From assembly GCF_039649665.1 (NCBI RefSeq), contig NZ_JBDJAW010000002.1:186001-250000 (forward strand): a stretch of 64,000 nt of DNA. Reading direction: 5' to 3'. Each line of letters starts with the position of its first letter. Positions within the stretch are counted from its first letter, which is position 1. The notes beneath the pieces were generated by a model, which saw only the letters and a program-made list of their open reading frames with translations, ran no database searches and had not been told where the DNA came from. A program made the translations under genes and the position numbers. Source of the DNA: Microbispora sp. ZYX-F-249 (GTDB taxonomy: Bacteria > Actinomycetota > Actinomycetes > Streptosporangiales > Streptosporangiaceae). Of the stretch, positions 35,223 to 44,966 are shown one piece after another.

Positions 35223-35423
35223 AATGAAGAAACGCACGATCAACATCGGGCGGCGTTCCTTCACGACAGGCTCGGCAGGCGATCGTGACACGTCGTGGTC
35301 CCCGCGCTCCCACCATCGGCAGGGATGCCCCGCCCGCGTACGGCGGCGGGGACGGCGACGCGGAGACCGGTGGTGCCCGATCCCGCCCGGTCCTGCCAGT
35401 CGCCGAGCTGCCGCGCCGGCGGC

Positions 35424-36351
35424 CGTGAGCTCCCTGTCGCCGGACGTCGCGCCGGGCGAACGCGTCGCCCTCGTCGGTCCCTCGGGCTCGGGGAAGACTA
35501 CCCTGCCGACCACGCCCGGCGGCCTGCTGAAGCCCACGGCCGGCCGGGTGGTGGTCGGCGGGGTGCCACTCGCCGAGCGCCCGGACCTGCGCCGGGGGAC
35601 CGCGCTGGTCTTCCAGTCCTACGGCCTGCGACCTCGTCGCCGCCCGCACCCCGGAGACCGCCTCGGCCCGGCTGCGCGGCCTGAGCACCGCGCGGATATG
35701 GGCGAGTACCTGCGCGCGGACGTGCCCGTCGCGCCGGACGGGCCGACCGCGCTGTACGGCCCGGCCGCCGTCGCGGGCGGGCTGCTCGCCGCCGCGACGG
35801 CGTGGAGCGCGATCACGCGTCCCGTGGTCGAGCAGCGGGGGCGCACCCCGCGTGCCCGGGGCCGCACCTGGATCCCCGAGGCCGTGGTGCTCGCCCTCAC
35901 CGGCGCCGGACTCGTCGAACTGCTCGCCGGCGGCCCGCTCGGCGGCGCCGCCGCCCAGGACACGGGAGCCCTGCTCGCGCCCGGCCGCGCCGTCATGCCG
36001 CTGTACGCGGCCTCGCGGCGGCGCATCCTGGAGCTATCCGCACTGGCGGCGGCGGGGGCCCGCGCCGCCCCGCTGCGGCGCTCCCTGCTGATCGAGCAGG
36101 CCGTGACGCTCACGTGGGCGGCCATCACCGGCGTGCTCGCCGGCGTGACGGCCGCTCGTGTGGCGCTGCCCCAGGTGCCCGAGTTCGCCGAGCCGCCGCT
36201 GACGCCGGCGCTCGCGTACACGATCGTCCCCGGGCCGGTCGTCCTCGTGGCCGCCGCCGCCCTGGCCGCCTGCCTGGTCGCCGCCCCGGCGACCGCCGAA
36301 CTGCTCCTGCGCGGCGTCCGGGTGGAGCGCCTGCGCGGGTCGTCCGCCTGA
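35424..36351 (+). pseudogene. Remnant of an ABC ATPase fused to a remnant FtsX/MacB-type permease
   Basis: One open frame (possible from 35206) joins two partial genes. The first part has a Walker A, VALVGPSGSGKTTL, and a Q-loop, TALVFQSYGL, of a LolD/MacB-type ATPase, but the signature, Walker B and D-loop are absent. The code then changes abruptly; another frame across about 35630-35700 reads permease-like, so a deletion with frame change is likely. The second part, from about 35720, has the last helices of an FtsX-like permease (LLIEQAVTLTWAAITGVLAG, then ELLLRGVRVERLRG). No credible start or Shine-Dalgarno precedes the ATPase part. I take it as a decayed export operon collapsed by an internal deletion, not as a working fusion. 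Confidence 0.6.
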
Positions 36352-36380
36352 CCCGATTCCGCGGCCCGCCCCCCGTACGG

Positions 36381-36653
36381 TTATCCGCCGTGGCCCGGCG
36401 GCCCGTAAGGCCGCTGCGGCGGCGGGAAGGGCTGCGCGGGCTGGACGGGCGGTCCCGGCTGCGCCGTGCCGTAACCGGGAGGAGGACCGTAAGGCTGCGG
36501 CGGACCATATGCGGGCTGCTGAACCACCTGAGCGGCCTGCGCCCCGATCCGCTCGTGCCGCACCGCGAGCCGCACGGCCCAGTAGATGACGAGGAACATC
36601 ACGGTCGCCGAAACGGCGAGCGAGATGAGCACCCCCAGGACGCTGCTGATCAT
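36381..36653 (-). CDS. Small single-pass membrane protein with Pro/Gly/Tyr tail
   Basis: A 90-residue protein of unknown function. ATG 36653 follows GGGGAG. Residues 1-30 form one hydrophobic helix (LISLAVSATVMFLVIYWAV), then a basic RLAVRHERIG, and the remaining 50 residues are a low-complexity tail of PYGPPPGYG-like units (QQPAYGPPQPYGPPPGYG). Such tails are common in small actinobacterial envelope proteins and often mediate multivalent contacts. It has no recognisable family domain. It lies 80 bp downstream of the TauE/SafE permease gene on the same strand. Confidence 0.6.
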   Translation of the reverse strand: MISSVLGVLISLAVSATVMFLVIYWAVRLAVRHERIGAQAAQVVQQPAYGPPQPYGPPPGYGTAQPGPPVQPAQPFPPPQRPYGPPGHGG

Positions 36654-36733
36654 CGCTCCCCTTATGTGTGAGGACACAAGCCTGCCGATCTCAAGGAGGA
36701 ACTGTCCAGTCCTCGGATCTCGGACAGCCGCGC

Positions 36734-37459
36734 TCAGGGGGCGAGGCTCTGCCCGAGAAGCGCGCAGGCGGAGACGGTGGCCACCGTCAGGACGGCCGCA
36801 CGGACCCGCCCGCCGTCCAGATAGCGGCGCAGCGGTCCCGACACCGCGAAGCCCAGCAGGACGAAGGGCACCAGCGCCGCCCCCGCCGCCAGCGCGCGCC
36901 CCGGAAGCCTGCCGAGGGCGGCGAGGATGACGAGCGACTGGGCGGCGCTCAGGCAGAAGTACGTCGCCAGCGTCGCGCGGATCTGCGGGCCGCGGGCGCT
37001 CTGGTAGACCAGGGCGATCGGCGGGCCGCCGATCCCGGTCGCCGTGCCGGTGATCCCCGAGAGGAAGCCCGCGACGGTCAGCGTCGCGCCGTTGCGCGGC
37101 ACGGAGACCGCACGCGCCGTCAGCGCCACCGCGACCAGCACCATCACGCCGACCAGCACGCCGAGCGCCGCCGTGCTCACATAGACGACCACGAGGGCGC
37201 CGACCGCGCTGCCCGGCAGCCGGCCCAGCAGGGCGAATCCGGCCCCCCGCCACTCGGTCCTGCGCCACTCCCGGGCCAGCGTGAACACCGGCATCGCGAG
37301 GTTGACGACCTGGACCGCCCCCGGCATCACCGAGGGGTCGAGCAGCGTGATCAGCGGCGCGGCCACCAGGCCCAGCCCGAACCCCACCCCGCCCTGCACG
37401 ACCGCCCCGATGAAGACGGCCGCTCCCCCGATGAGCAGCAGCACCACGTCGTGATCCAT
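36734..37459 (-). CDS. TauE/SafE family permease
   Basis: A 241-residue membrane protein with about seven to eight helices. Two related halves are visible: GAVVQGGVGFGLGLVAAPL near residue 20 and TVAGFLSGITGTATGIGGPP near residue 128, the duplicated glycine-rich motifs of the TauE/SafE (DUF81) family, proposed to export sulfite, sulfoacetate or other small anions. No sulfur-metabolism gene is nearby, so the substrate is open. Upstream (37460-37635) is the control region of the toxin-antitoxin pair, read away from this gene. Confidence 0.88.
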   Translation of the reverse strand: MDHDVVLLLIGGAAVFIGAVVQGGVGFGLGLVAAPLITLLDPSVMPGAVQVVNLAMPVFTLAREWRRTEWRGAGFALLGRLPGSAVGALVVVYVSTAALGVLVGVMVLVAVALTARAVSVPRNGATLTVAGFLSGITGTATGIGGPPIALVYQSARGPQIRATLATYFCLSAAQSLVILAALGRLPGRALAAGAALVPFVLLGFAVSGPLRRYLDGGRVRAAVLTVATVSACALLGQSLAP

Positions 37460-37565
37460 GCGCGGACCCTAGCGGCGTCCCCCGGCGTCCCGGCAACCGG
37501 TTATCCGTGGCCAGGAACTCGGACAATCACCGTCAGTAACTGAAATATGGTGCGAGAGTAATCAG

Positions 37566-37629
37566 AGCCTTCGTAGGCTCCCACGTGGCGACATCGCCAT
37601 AGCGCTTTTTGTAGACAGGATCGTAGCCT
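37566..37629 (+). promoter_or_regulatory. Promoter and palindromes of the toxin-antitoxin operon
   Basis: TAGCCT (37624-37629) is placed as a -10 box so that transcription would begin at the ATG 37636 (leaderless; no Shine-Dalgarno seen). Upstream, AGCCT-TCGT-AGGCT (37566-37579) and the near-palindrome GGCGACATCGCC are possible antitoxin-binding sites for autoregulation. Confidence 0.35.
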
Positions 37630-37635
37630 CGCGGT

Positions 37636-37950
37636 ATGGGCAGCGAGCAACGCCACACGACGATCCGGGTCAGCACTCTCACTCGCGACAAACTCGCGGC
37701 GATCGCCAAGCAGGAAGGCAGACCCATGACAGCAGTGATCGACGACGCCGTCGCCGAATACGAGCACAAGAAGTTCTGGGAGGAGATGCGAGCAGCGGTC
37801 GAGCGGACCCGGCGAGAGGACCCCGAGGGCTGGGCCGACTACCTGGCGGAGACAGCCGTCTTCGACCGCGCCGCTCCGGACGGCCTCGAGCCGGAGGACT
37901 GGTCCTCCCACCTGCCCCCGAAGGAGCATGATGCGGATAACGCGCGGTGA
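37636..37950 (+). CDS. Ribbon-helix-helix type antitoxin
   Basis: A 104-residue protein. Residues 1-50 look like a ribbon-helix-helix DNA-binding domain: RHTTIRVSTLTRDKLAAIAK, then GRPMTAVIDDAVAEYEHKKF. The C-terminal half is acidic with aromatic residues (EDPEGWADYLAET, DWSSHLPPKEHDAD), as expected of an unstructured toxin-neutralising tail. It overlaps the MazF gene by 20 bp, so the two are co-translated, antitoxin first, as in most type II modules. It probably represses its own promoter. Confidence 0.86.
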   Translation: MGSEQRHTTIRVSTLTRDKLAAIAKQEGRPMTAVIDDAVAEYEHKKFWEEMRAAVERTRREDPEGWADYLAETAVFDRAAPDGLEPEDWSSHLPPKEHDADNAR

Positions 37951-38266
37951 CCTCTGGCTGGCCGACCACGGTCAACCGACGGGCCGAGACCAGGGCGGGC
38001 CGAGGCCCATGGTGGTCATGAGCGGCCGCGCGGTCAACGACGTGCGGACGGGCCTGGTGTTCACCGTGCCGTTGACCACCACCGAGCGCGGCTGGCCCAG
38101 CCATGTCGAAATCGCCCCCGGCACGGGTCTGGAGAAGCAGAGCTGGGCGATGGTGGAGCAGTTCCGCGCCATCTCCGTGCAGCGGCTGACCAGGAGGATC
38201 GGCTGGGTGGAGGAGCCGACGCTGGAGAAGATGCGCGTCATTCTGAGCCACCTCATCCGGGCGTAG
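37931..38266 (+). CDS. MazF/PemK-type endoribonuclease toxin
   Basis: A 111-residue toxin. ATG 37931 is preferred to ATG 37928 because AAGGAG (37921-37926) is then four bases away. MRITRGDLWLADHG is the typical MazF beginning, RPMVVMSG carries the RP-x-hydrophobic-V core, FTVPLTTTERGWPSHVEI is the central strand pair, and SWAMVEQFRAISVQRL holds the conserved Q/R region near the active site. MazF toxins cut single-stranded RNA at short motifs and are held inactive by the antitoxin encoded just upstream. Cleavage specificity cannot be predicted. Confidence 0.9.
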   Translation: MRITRGDLWLADHGQPTGRDQGGPRPMVVMSGRAVNDVRTGLVFTVPLTTTERGWPSHVEIAPGTGLEKQSWAMVEQFRAISVQRLTRRIGWVEEPTLEKMRVILSHLIRA

Positions 38267-38379
38267 ACGAGCCGCTCGCGGCCTCTGCCATGTCCGGAGG
38301 ACGGACGCATGAGCTCCTCGTGCCGTACGGCGAGGACTCAGGCCTTCTACGCTCCGCGCTCCGTCCTCGGCGCAGTGCC

Positions 38380-38415
38380 GCCCGGGCCGACAGGTCAGTT
38401 ACCGCCGGCCCGGGC
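38380..38415. terminator. Hairpin between mazF and acnA stops
   Basis: GCCCGGGCC (38380-38388) pairs with GGCCCGGGC (38407-38415) across an 18-base loop, 30 bp beyond the aconitase stop. It may end both convergent transcripts. Confidence 0.4.
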
Positions 38416-38425
38416 CGCCCCGGTG

Positions 38426-38444
38426 TCAGCTCTTGGCGAGCCGC

Positions 38445-38460
<16 letters not shown>
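38426..38460. repeat. 19-bp tandem duplication at the 3' end of acnA
   Basis: TCAGCTCTTGGCGAGC occurs at 38426-38441 and 38445-38460. The second copy encodes the last residues and stop of aconitase (LLAKS and stop); the first is a spare copy of the same end just beyond the stop. Confidence 0.75.
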
Positions 38461-41219
<2,759 letters not shown>

Positions 41220-41298
41220 GAAGTTCGCCTCCCCAGGGTTCCGGGCTAGTCACAGGTTTCGTGTGCATCCTCCCGCACGCACGGGACACTCCCGACAA

Positions 41299-41317
41299 TT
41301 AGGTTGCCCTAACCTGT
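41299..41317. promoter_or_regulatory. Iron-box-like palindrome (IdeR/DmdR type) upstream of acnA
   Basis: TTAGGTTGCCCTAACCTGT matches 14 of 19 positions of the DtxR/IdeR/DmdR iron box TTAGGTTAGSCTAACCTAA, with both inner arms AGGTT/AACCT perfect. It lies 80 bases upstream of the aconitase GTG, downstream of the likely promoter, where an iron-loaded regulator could act as a roadblock. Confidence 0.55.
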
Positions 41318-41332
41318 GCGGCTCGGCGGATG

Positions 41333-41374
41333 TCTCGACGTCAAGATATCCCTCGAGATATCTCGACATCAAGT
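41333..41374. promoter_or_regulatory. Two MarR-type palindromes over the probable acnA promoter
   Basis: TCTCGACGTCAAGA (41333-41346) and TCTCGACATCAAGT (41361-41374) are near-identical palindromic sites 28 bases apart, joined by GATATC-rich sequence. On the minus strand TTGATG (41371-41366) and TATCTT lie within them as a plausible -35/-10. In Streptomyces coelicolor aconitase is controlled by the MarR-family regulator TamR; that these are TamR-type sites is inference. Confidence 0.5.
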
Positions 41375-41452
41375 TACTCGGCGGTAGAAAGATCTCCATG
41401 CGGCCGGGACCGGCAAACAGCCAGATTCTTCCCGGTGCGCCAGTGCGCTCGC

Positions 41453-42175
41453 TCAGGCCGGCATCAGCCGCAGGCAGAACAGCGCGATCACCACGATCGA
41501 CAGGGCCGGGCCGAGGAACTGCTTCTCGAACGCCTTGCCGGTCTTGATGCCGATGTCCCACGGCAGGAGCCAGCGCCCCTTGATCGGCCATAAGACGGGA
41601 CAGCCGCGCTCGGTCAGGCAGTCGCCGATCACATGCACCAGGCAGCCGACCCCGATGGCCAGGCCCAGCCAGGCATAGGTCACCCCGAGCGTCATGAAGG
41701 TGAAGAACAGCGCCGCCGTGAGCCCGATGTTCACGATGGCGGAGGTGAGCGTCCTGCCGGGCACGCCGATGCCCACCGCGCGGATCGCCAGGCCGATCAT
41801 CAGTACGACCAGGATGTCGCGGCCGATGGCGTAGCGCTCCCCGAGCAGGTGCGCGCCCACGCCGGCCAGGACGCTGAACAGCAGCGAGTGAGTGGCGTGC
41901 CGGTGCCCGCCGCTGACGAAGTTCACACCCTTGCTCAGCAGCCAGGTCACCGGTCCGAACGTCTGGGCGATCGTGGCGCTTGGATGGTCGAGATCGGGCA
42001 GCATGGCCGCACCGGCGCAGACCACGGCGCCCGCGACGAGCTCGGGCGGGGTCAGGATCGGCCCCGTCAGCGTCGCCAGCTCCGGGTGCCCCACCGCGTC
42101 CGGCAGCGCCATCAGGGCCGGGGCGACCGCCAGCCACACCGCCGCCCCGCTGAGGGCGTGCGAGTGCCCCATCAT
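41453..42175 (-). CDS. YdjM-like membrane-bound metal-dependent hydrolase
   Basis: A 240-residue membrane protein with about six helices. The family hallmarks are MMGHSHALSGAAVW at the N-terminus (His residues), AAMLPDLDHPSATIA near residue 75 (DxDH metal motif), GGHRHATHSLLF near residue 110, and LVHVIGDCLTERGCPVLWP near residue 180. These form the His/Asp metal site of the LexA-binding, membrane-bound hydrolase family (YdjM, PF04307). The physiological substrate is unknown. ATG 42175 or 42172 could be the start; neither has a clear Shine-Dalgarno site. It is separated from the divergent PadR gene by a region with a long inverted repeat. Confidence 0.86.
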   Translation of the reverse strand: MMGHSHALSGAAVWLAVAPALMALPDAVGHPELATLTGPILTPPELVAGAVVCAGAAMLPDLDHPSATIAQTFGPVTWLLSKGVNFVSGGHRHATHSLLFSVLAGVGAHLLGERYAIGRDILVVLMIGLAIRAVGIGVPGRTLTSAIVNIGLTAALFFTFMTLGVTYAWLGLAIGVGCLVHVIGDCLTERGCPVLWPIKGRWLLPWDIGIKTGKAFEKQFLGPALSIVVIALFCLRLMPA

Positions 42176-42286
42176 GACAAGATCACGCTTGCAGACTGTA
42201 CGGCAAAGCACCGACAAATTCCGCGAAGCGCCCACCGCCCGGGCACGTGTCGCACGCGTCCGCCGGGCGCGGCCGCCGGAACGACA

Positions 42287-42350
42287 AAGACGGGATCGTC
42301 CCGCTCCAAGAGCACCCCCCAGCCCTCTCAGAGCAGAACGATCCCGTCTT
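42287..42350. repeat. Perfect 13-bp inverted repeat with 38-base spacer
   Basis: AAGACGGGATCGT (42287-42299) and ACGATCCCGTCTT (42338-42350) are perfect inverted copies. They lie between the divergent hydrolase and PadR genes, outside any coding sequence. As RNA this would fold as a long-looped hairpin with an inner GCTC/GAGC pairing possible; it could be a terminator, a small RNA or a mobile miniature element. Confidence 0.6.
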
Positions 42351-42433
42351 CGTGTGAGATAACGCTACGGTCTCGGACGCTGTTCCCCGTACTCAAAAAA
42401 CTTCCGCGTGAGCTATGTCACTCTTACCTCGCG

Positions 42434-42462
42434 TTGTTGCCAGAACGGTCGCGATATATCGT
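42434..42462 (+). promoter_or_regulatory. PadR promoter with CGATATATCG operator
   Basis: TTGTTG (42434-42439), 17 bases, TATCGT (42457-42462) form a promoter-like pair. The perfect palindrome CGATATATCG (42452-42461) overlaps the -10 box, the usual position of an autoregulatory PadR site. Confidence 0.5.
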
Positions 42463-42505
42463 TGAGCCATCGAGAACAGATCGCAAACCAGAAGGGGGCA
42501 CTGCG

Positions 42506-43234
42506 ATGAGTTCGGCACACGCGATGGGGGCGCCCTGGACCCGCCCCGACTTGAGACGACACTTGAGGCAGGAGATGCGGCGCGCCATGCGCGAGAGGTT
42601 CATCAAGGGGGCGGCCATGTGGCATCAGGAACAGGGCGGCGGCCCTCACGAGCACCGGCACAGGGGCGGCATGCGGGGGCGCGGCCCATGGGGCGGTTTC
42701 GGGCCCGGTGGCCCGTTCGGACCGTGGGCGGGCGGCAACTTCCCGTTCGGCCCCCGGGGCTTCGGCCGGCCGAGGAAGGCCAAGCGCGGTGACGTGCGGG
42801 CCGCGATCCTCGCCCTGCTCGCCGAGCAGCCGCGCAACGGCTACCAGATCATCCAGGAGATCGCCGAGCGCAGCCAGGGCGGGTGGAAGCCGAGTCCCGG
42901 CGCCGTCTACCCCGCGCTGCAGCAGCTCACCGACGAGGGCCTGGTGCGCGCGGAGGAGACCGAGGGGCGCAAGACGTTCCAGCTCACCGACGCCGGGCGC
43001 GGCTACGTGGAGGAGCACGGGGACGAGGTCCGGGCGCCGTGGGAGGAGATGACGCCCGACATCGGGGACGACGTCCACGAGTTGTTCGACCTGTCCAGGC
43101 AGGCGGCCTCCGCGCTGTTCCAGATCGCCCACTCGGGCTCCGAGGGGCAGGTCGGGCAGGCGAAGCAGGTCCTGGCCGAGACCAGGCGGCGGCTCTACCA
43201 GATCCTCGCCGACGGCGACCCCGCGGAGGAGTGA
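42506..43234 (+). CDS. PadR family transcriptional regulator
   Basis: A 242-residue regulator starting ATG 42506, seven bases after AAGGGGG. The first 85 residues are a disordered Gly/Arg/His/Met-rich extension (HEHRHRGGMRGRGPWGGFG). The winged HTH covers about residues 95-175: RGDVRAAILALLAEQPRNGYQ, SPGAVYPALQQLTDEGLV, then GRKTFQLTDAGRGYVEEHG. A C-terminal helical region should dimerise. PadR proteins are mostly ligand-responsive repressors. It probably controls itself and the DUF1707 gene 2 bp downstream through the CGATATATCG site. Confidence 0.9.
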   Translation: MSSAHAMGAPWTRPDLRRHLRQEMRRAMRERFIKGAAMWHQEQGGGPHEHRHRGGMRGRGPWGGFGPGGPFGPWAGGNFPFGPRGFGRPRKAKRGDVRAAILALLAEQPRNGYQIIQEIAERSQGGWKPSPGAVYPALQQLTDEGLVRAEETEGRKTFQLTDAGRGYVEEHGDEVRAPWEEMTPDIGDDVHELFDLSRQAASALFQIAHSGSEGQVGQAKQVLAETRRRLYQILADGDPAEE

Positions 43235-43236
43235 CG

Positions 43237-43938
43237 ATGGACTCCCCCGAGGGCTCTCCCGGCCGGCCCGCCGCCGGAGGCGGCGCACACACTCCCCGCG
43301 GCGGCGGCGCGTCCGCGGGCCACGCCCCGCCGGGCGGTCCGGCGTACGGCGGGCCGCGGACCGGCGGCCTTCGCATCGGGGACAGGGAGCGCGACGAGGT
43401 GACGCGGCTCCTGCACGACGCGTTCGCGCAGGGCCGCATCACCCGCGAGGAACTCGACGAGCGCCTCGACGCGACGCTCTCGGCCCGCACGGCCGAGGAC
43501 CTGCGGCGGGTGACCGCCGACCTCCCCGGCGCCTGGCCGGACGACCCGCGGCAGGCGGGCGCCCATCACGGCGGCCGCCGGGCCGGGGGCCCGTGGCACC
43601 CGGGCTCCCCCGGGCTGCCGGGCGGGGCACCCGGGCCGTACGGCGGGCCGTGGACGGGGGCCGGTGCGTGGGGCCCGCACCCGGGGCCGCCCTGGGCCAG
43701 GCGTCACCACCACGGCCCGGCCCGGGGACCGGCCGGGCGGCGGGGCGCCATGACGCGCACGAGGGGCGGCCCCGCGCCGATCGCGCTCGCCGCCGTGGCG
43801 ATCCTGGTCGTCGGGCTCCTCACCGGGGCCTGGCCGCTGTTCGTGATCGGCAGGCTGCTGCTGGTCGTCTGGCTGGTGACGACCGTGGTGGGGCTCATCC
43901 GGCGCCGTCACCACGGACAGGGCATGGGATACCGGTGA
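43237..43938 (+). CDS. DUF1707 (SHOCT-like) membrane protein
   Basis: A 233-residue protein. After a 40-residue disordered Gly/Pro/Ala start, residues about 45-95 form the DUF1707 domain: LRIGDRERDEVTRLLHDAF, then GRITREELDERLDATLSART and RRVTADLPG. A long Gly/Pro/His-rich linker leads to two hydrophobic helices at the C-terminus (IALAAVAILVVGLLTGAW and LLLVVWLVTTVVGLIRR). DUF1707 is a short helical domain found at the N-terminus of many actinobacterial membrane proteins, function unknown. The start is 2 bp after the PadR stop, with GGAGGA upstream, so it is co-transcribed with the regulator and is its likely target. Confidence 0.85.
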   Translation: MDSPEGSPGRPAAGGGAHTPRGGGASAGHAPPGGPAYGGPRTGGLRIGDRERDEVTRLLHDAFAQGRITREELDERLDATLSARTAEDLRRVTADLPGAWPDDPRQAGAHHGGRRAGGPWHPGSPGLPGGAPGPYGGPWTGAGAWGPHPGPPWARRHHHGPARGPAGRRGAMTRTRGGPAPIALAAVAILVVGLLTGAWPLFVIGRLLLVVWLVTTVVGLIRRRHHGQGMGYR

Positions 43939-43990
43939 GCGGCGGGGCGTGCCGCTGCCCGGCGCGCCCCCCGTCGGCCGGAATTGGGCC

Positions 43991-44019
43991 TTGACCCGGG
44001 ATCGGGAGCGGCCAACGAT
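43991..44019 (+). promoter_or_regulatory. Possible promoter for the small peptide gene
   Basis: TTGACC (43991-43996), 17 bases, AACGAT (44014-44019) resembles a sigma-70-type promoter about 55 bases upstream of GTG 44075. Confidence 0.35.
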
Positions 44020-44074
44020 CGTCATGTCGCCCTCGGGGGAGTGTTTGCGGCCACGCCGACGAACGGAGGGTGAA

Positions 44075-44200
44075 GTGAAGCCGGCCGAGCCAGAACCCGA
44101 GGTGGTGCGGGAGACCGAAACTGCGGGGACGAGGCAGATCAGGATCAGGCTGCTGGACGCGGTGGAGACGGCCGTGTGCAGCAACTCGACGGGGAACTGA
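44075..44200 (+). CDS. Candidate 41-residue peptide, possible RiPP-type precursor
   Basis: A small open frame starting GTG 44075, about six bases after a good Shine-Dalgarno (GGAGGG). It reads MKPAEPEPEVVRETETAGTR, then QIRIRLLDAVETA, and ends VCSNSTGN and stop. The first half is acidic and Pro/Glu-rich like a leader; the middle IRIRLLDAVETA looks like a recognition helix or strand; the end has one Cys with Ser, Asn and Thr, residues that modifying enzymes commonly act on. Third codon positions are mostly G or C. It precedes, by 108 bp and on the same strand, a DUF6879-type gene. No known RiPP modification enzyme (LanM, YcaO, radical SAM) is adjacent, so a regulatory or structural micropeptide is equally possible. 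Confidence 0.5.
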   Translation: MKPAEPEPEVVRETETAGTRQIRIRLLDAVETAVCSNSTGN

Positions 44201-44308
44201 CACCCACCCAAGACGTCCGCGGAAGACCCACGCGCGCCACGTATCCAGATCCGGGCCGGAGCCGGGCGCGCTCCGACCATCGATTCGGCTTCGGCCGAGG
44301 GAGGCTCC

Positions 44309-44938
44309 ATGCCCGGAGAAGCGTTCGATCACGTCAGACAGGCAGCGGGAGAGGTCCTTCCCGCCGCGGAGTACCGGACCGAGCTCTACGATCACCTGCG
44401 CGGGACCGAGGGCGTCGTGTGGAAGCTGGAGCGCGCCCAGCACTTCCACGAGCCCGACACCCCGAGCTGGGTCGCGATGACGAGCGGAGACTGGGACCGG
44501 TCGCTCGCGCTGATGGACGAGATGCGCTTCGCCGACGACCTGCCGCCGCGGGCGGAGCTGCGCCGGCTGCGGATCGTCGAGATGCCGCCGACGCCGTACC
44601 TGCAATGGGAGATCGTCCTGCTCGCGGCGCGCACCCGGGCGGGCGAGCGGGCGCGGGCGCTGCACGCCCGGTCCGTACGGCCGCTGGAGAGCCGCGCGCC
44701 GCTGCCCGAGCTGCTGATCGTGAACCACGGCCTGATGTACGAGGTCCTCTACGACGAGATCGGCGCCCACGTGGGCGGACGGCGGATCACCGACACCCGG
44801 GTGATCGAGGGCTGTGCCCGGGCCGTCGCCGAGCTGTACGCCCGCGCCGAGGACATGGTGGCCTTCCACGACCGCGAGGTGGCGCACCTGCCTCCGCCGG
44901 TCGCCGGACGCGTCCTGTCCCGCCCCGGCCACCCGTGA
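44309..44938 (+). CDS. DUF6879-like protein
   Basis: A 209-residue soluble protein with GGGAGG just before ATG 44309. Segments such as YRTELYDHLRGTEGVVWKLE near residue 25, FHEPDTPSWVAMTSGDW near residue 50 and VEMPPTPYLQWEIVLLAAR near residue 95 resemble the DUF6879 family, often found near XRE/DUF397 regulatory genes in actinomycetes. The C-terminal part (GCARAVAELYARAEDMVAFH) is helical. The function is unknown. It may be co-expressed with the small peptide gene 108 bp upstream. It converges with mug. Confidence 0.65.
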   Translation: MPGEAFDHVRQAAGEVLPAAEYRTELYDHLRGTEGVVWKLERAQHFHEPDTPSWVAMTSGDWDRSLALMDEMRFADDLPPRAELRRLRIVEMPPTPYLQWEIVLLAARTRAGERARALHARSVRPLESRAPLPELLIVNHGLMYEVLYDEIGAHVGGRRITDTRVIEGCARAVAELYARAEDMVAFHDREVAHLPPPVAGRVLSRPGHP

Positions 44939-44966
44939 CGGCCCCCGCTCCGGACGGCGGCCGCGA

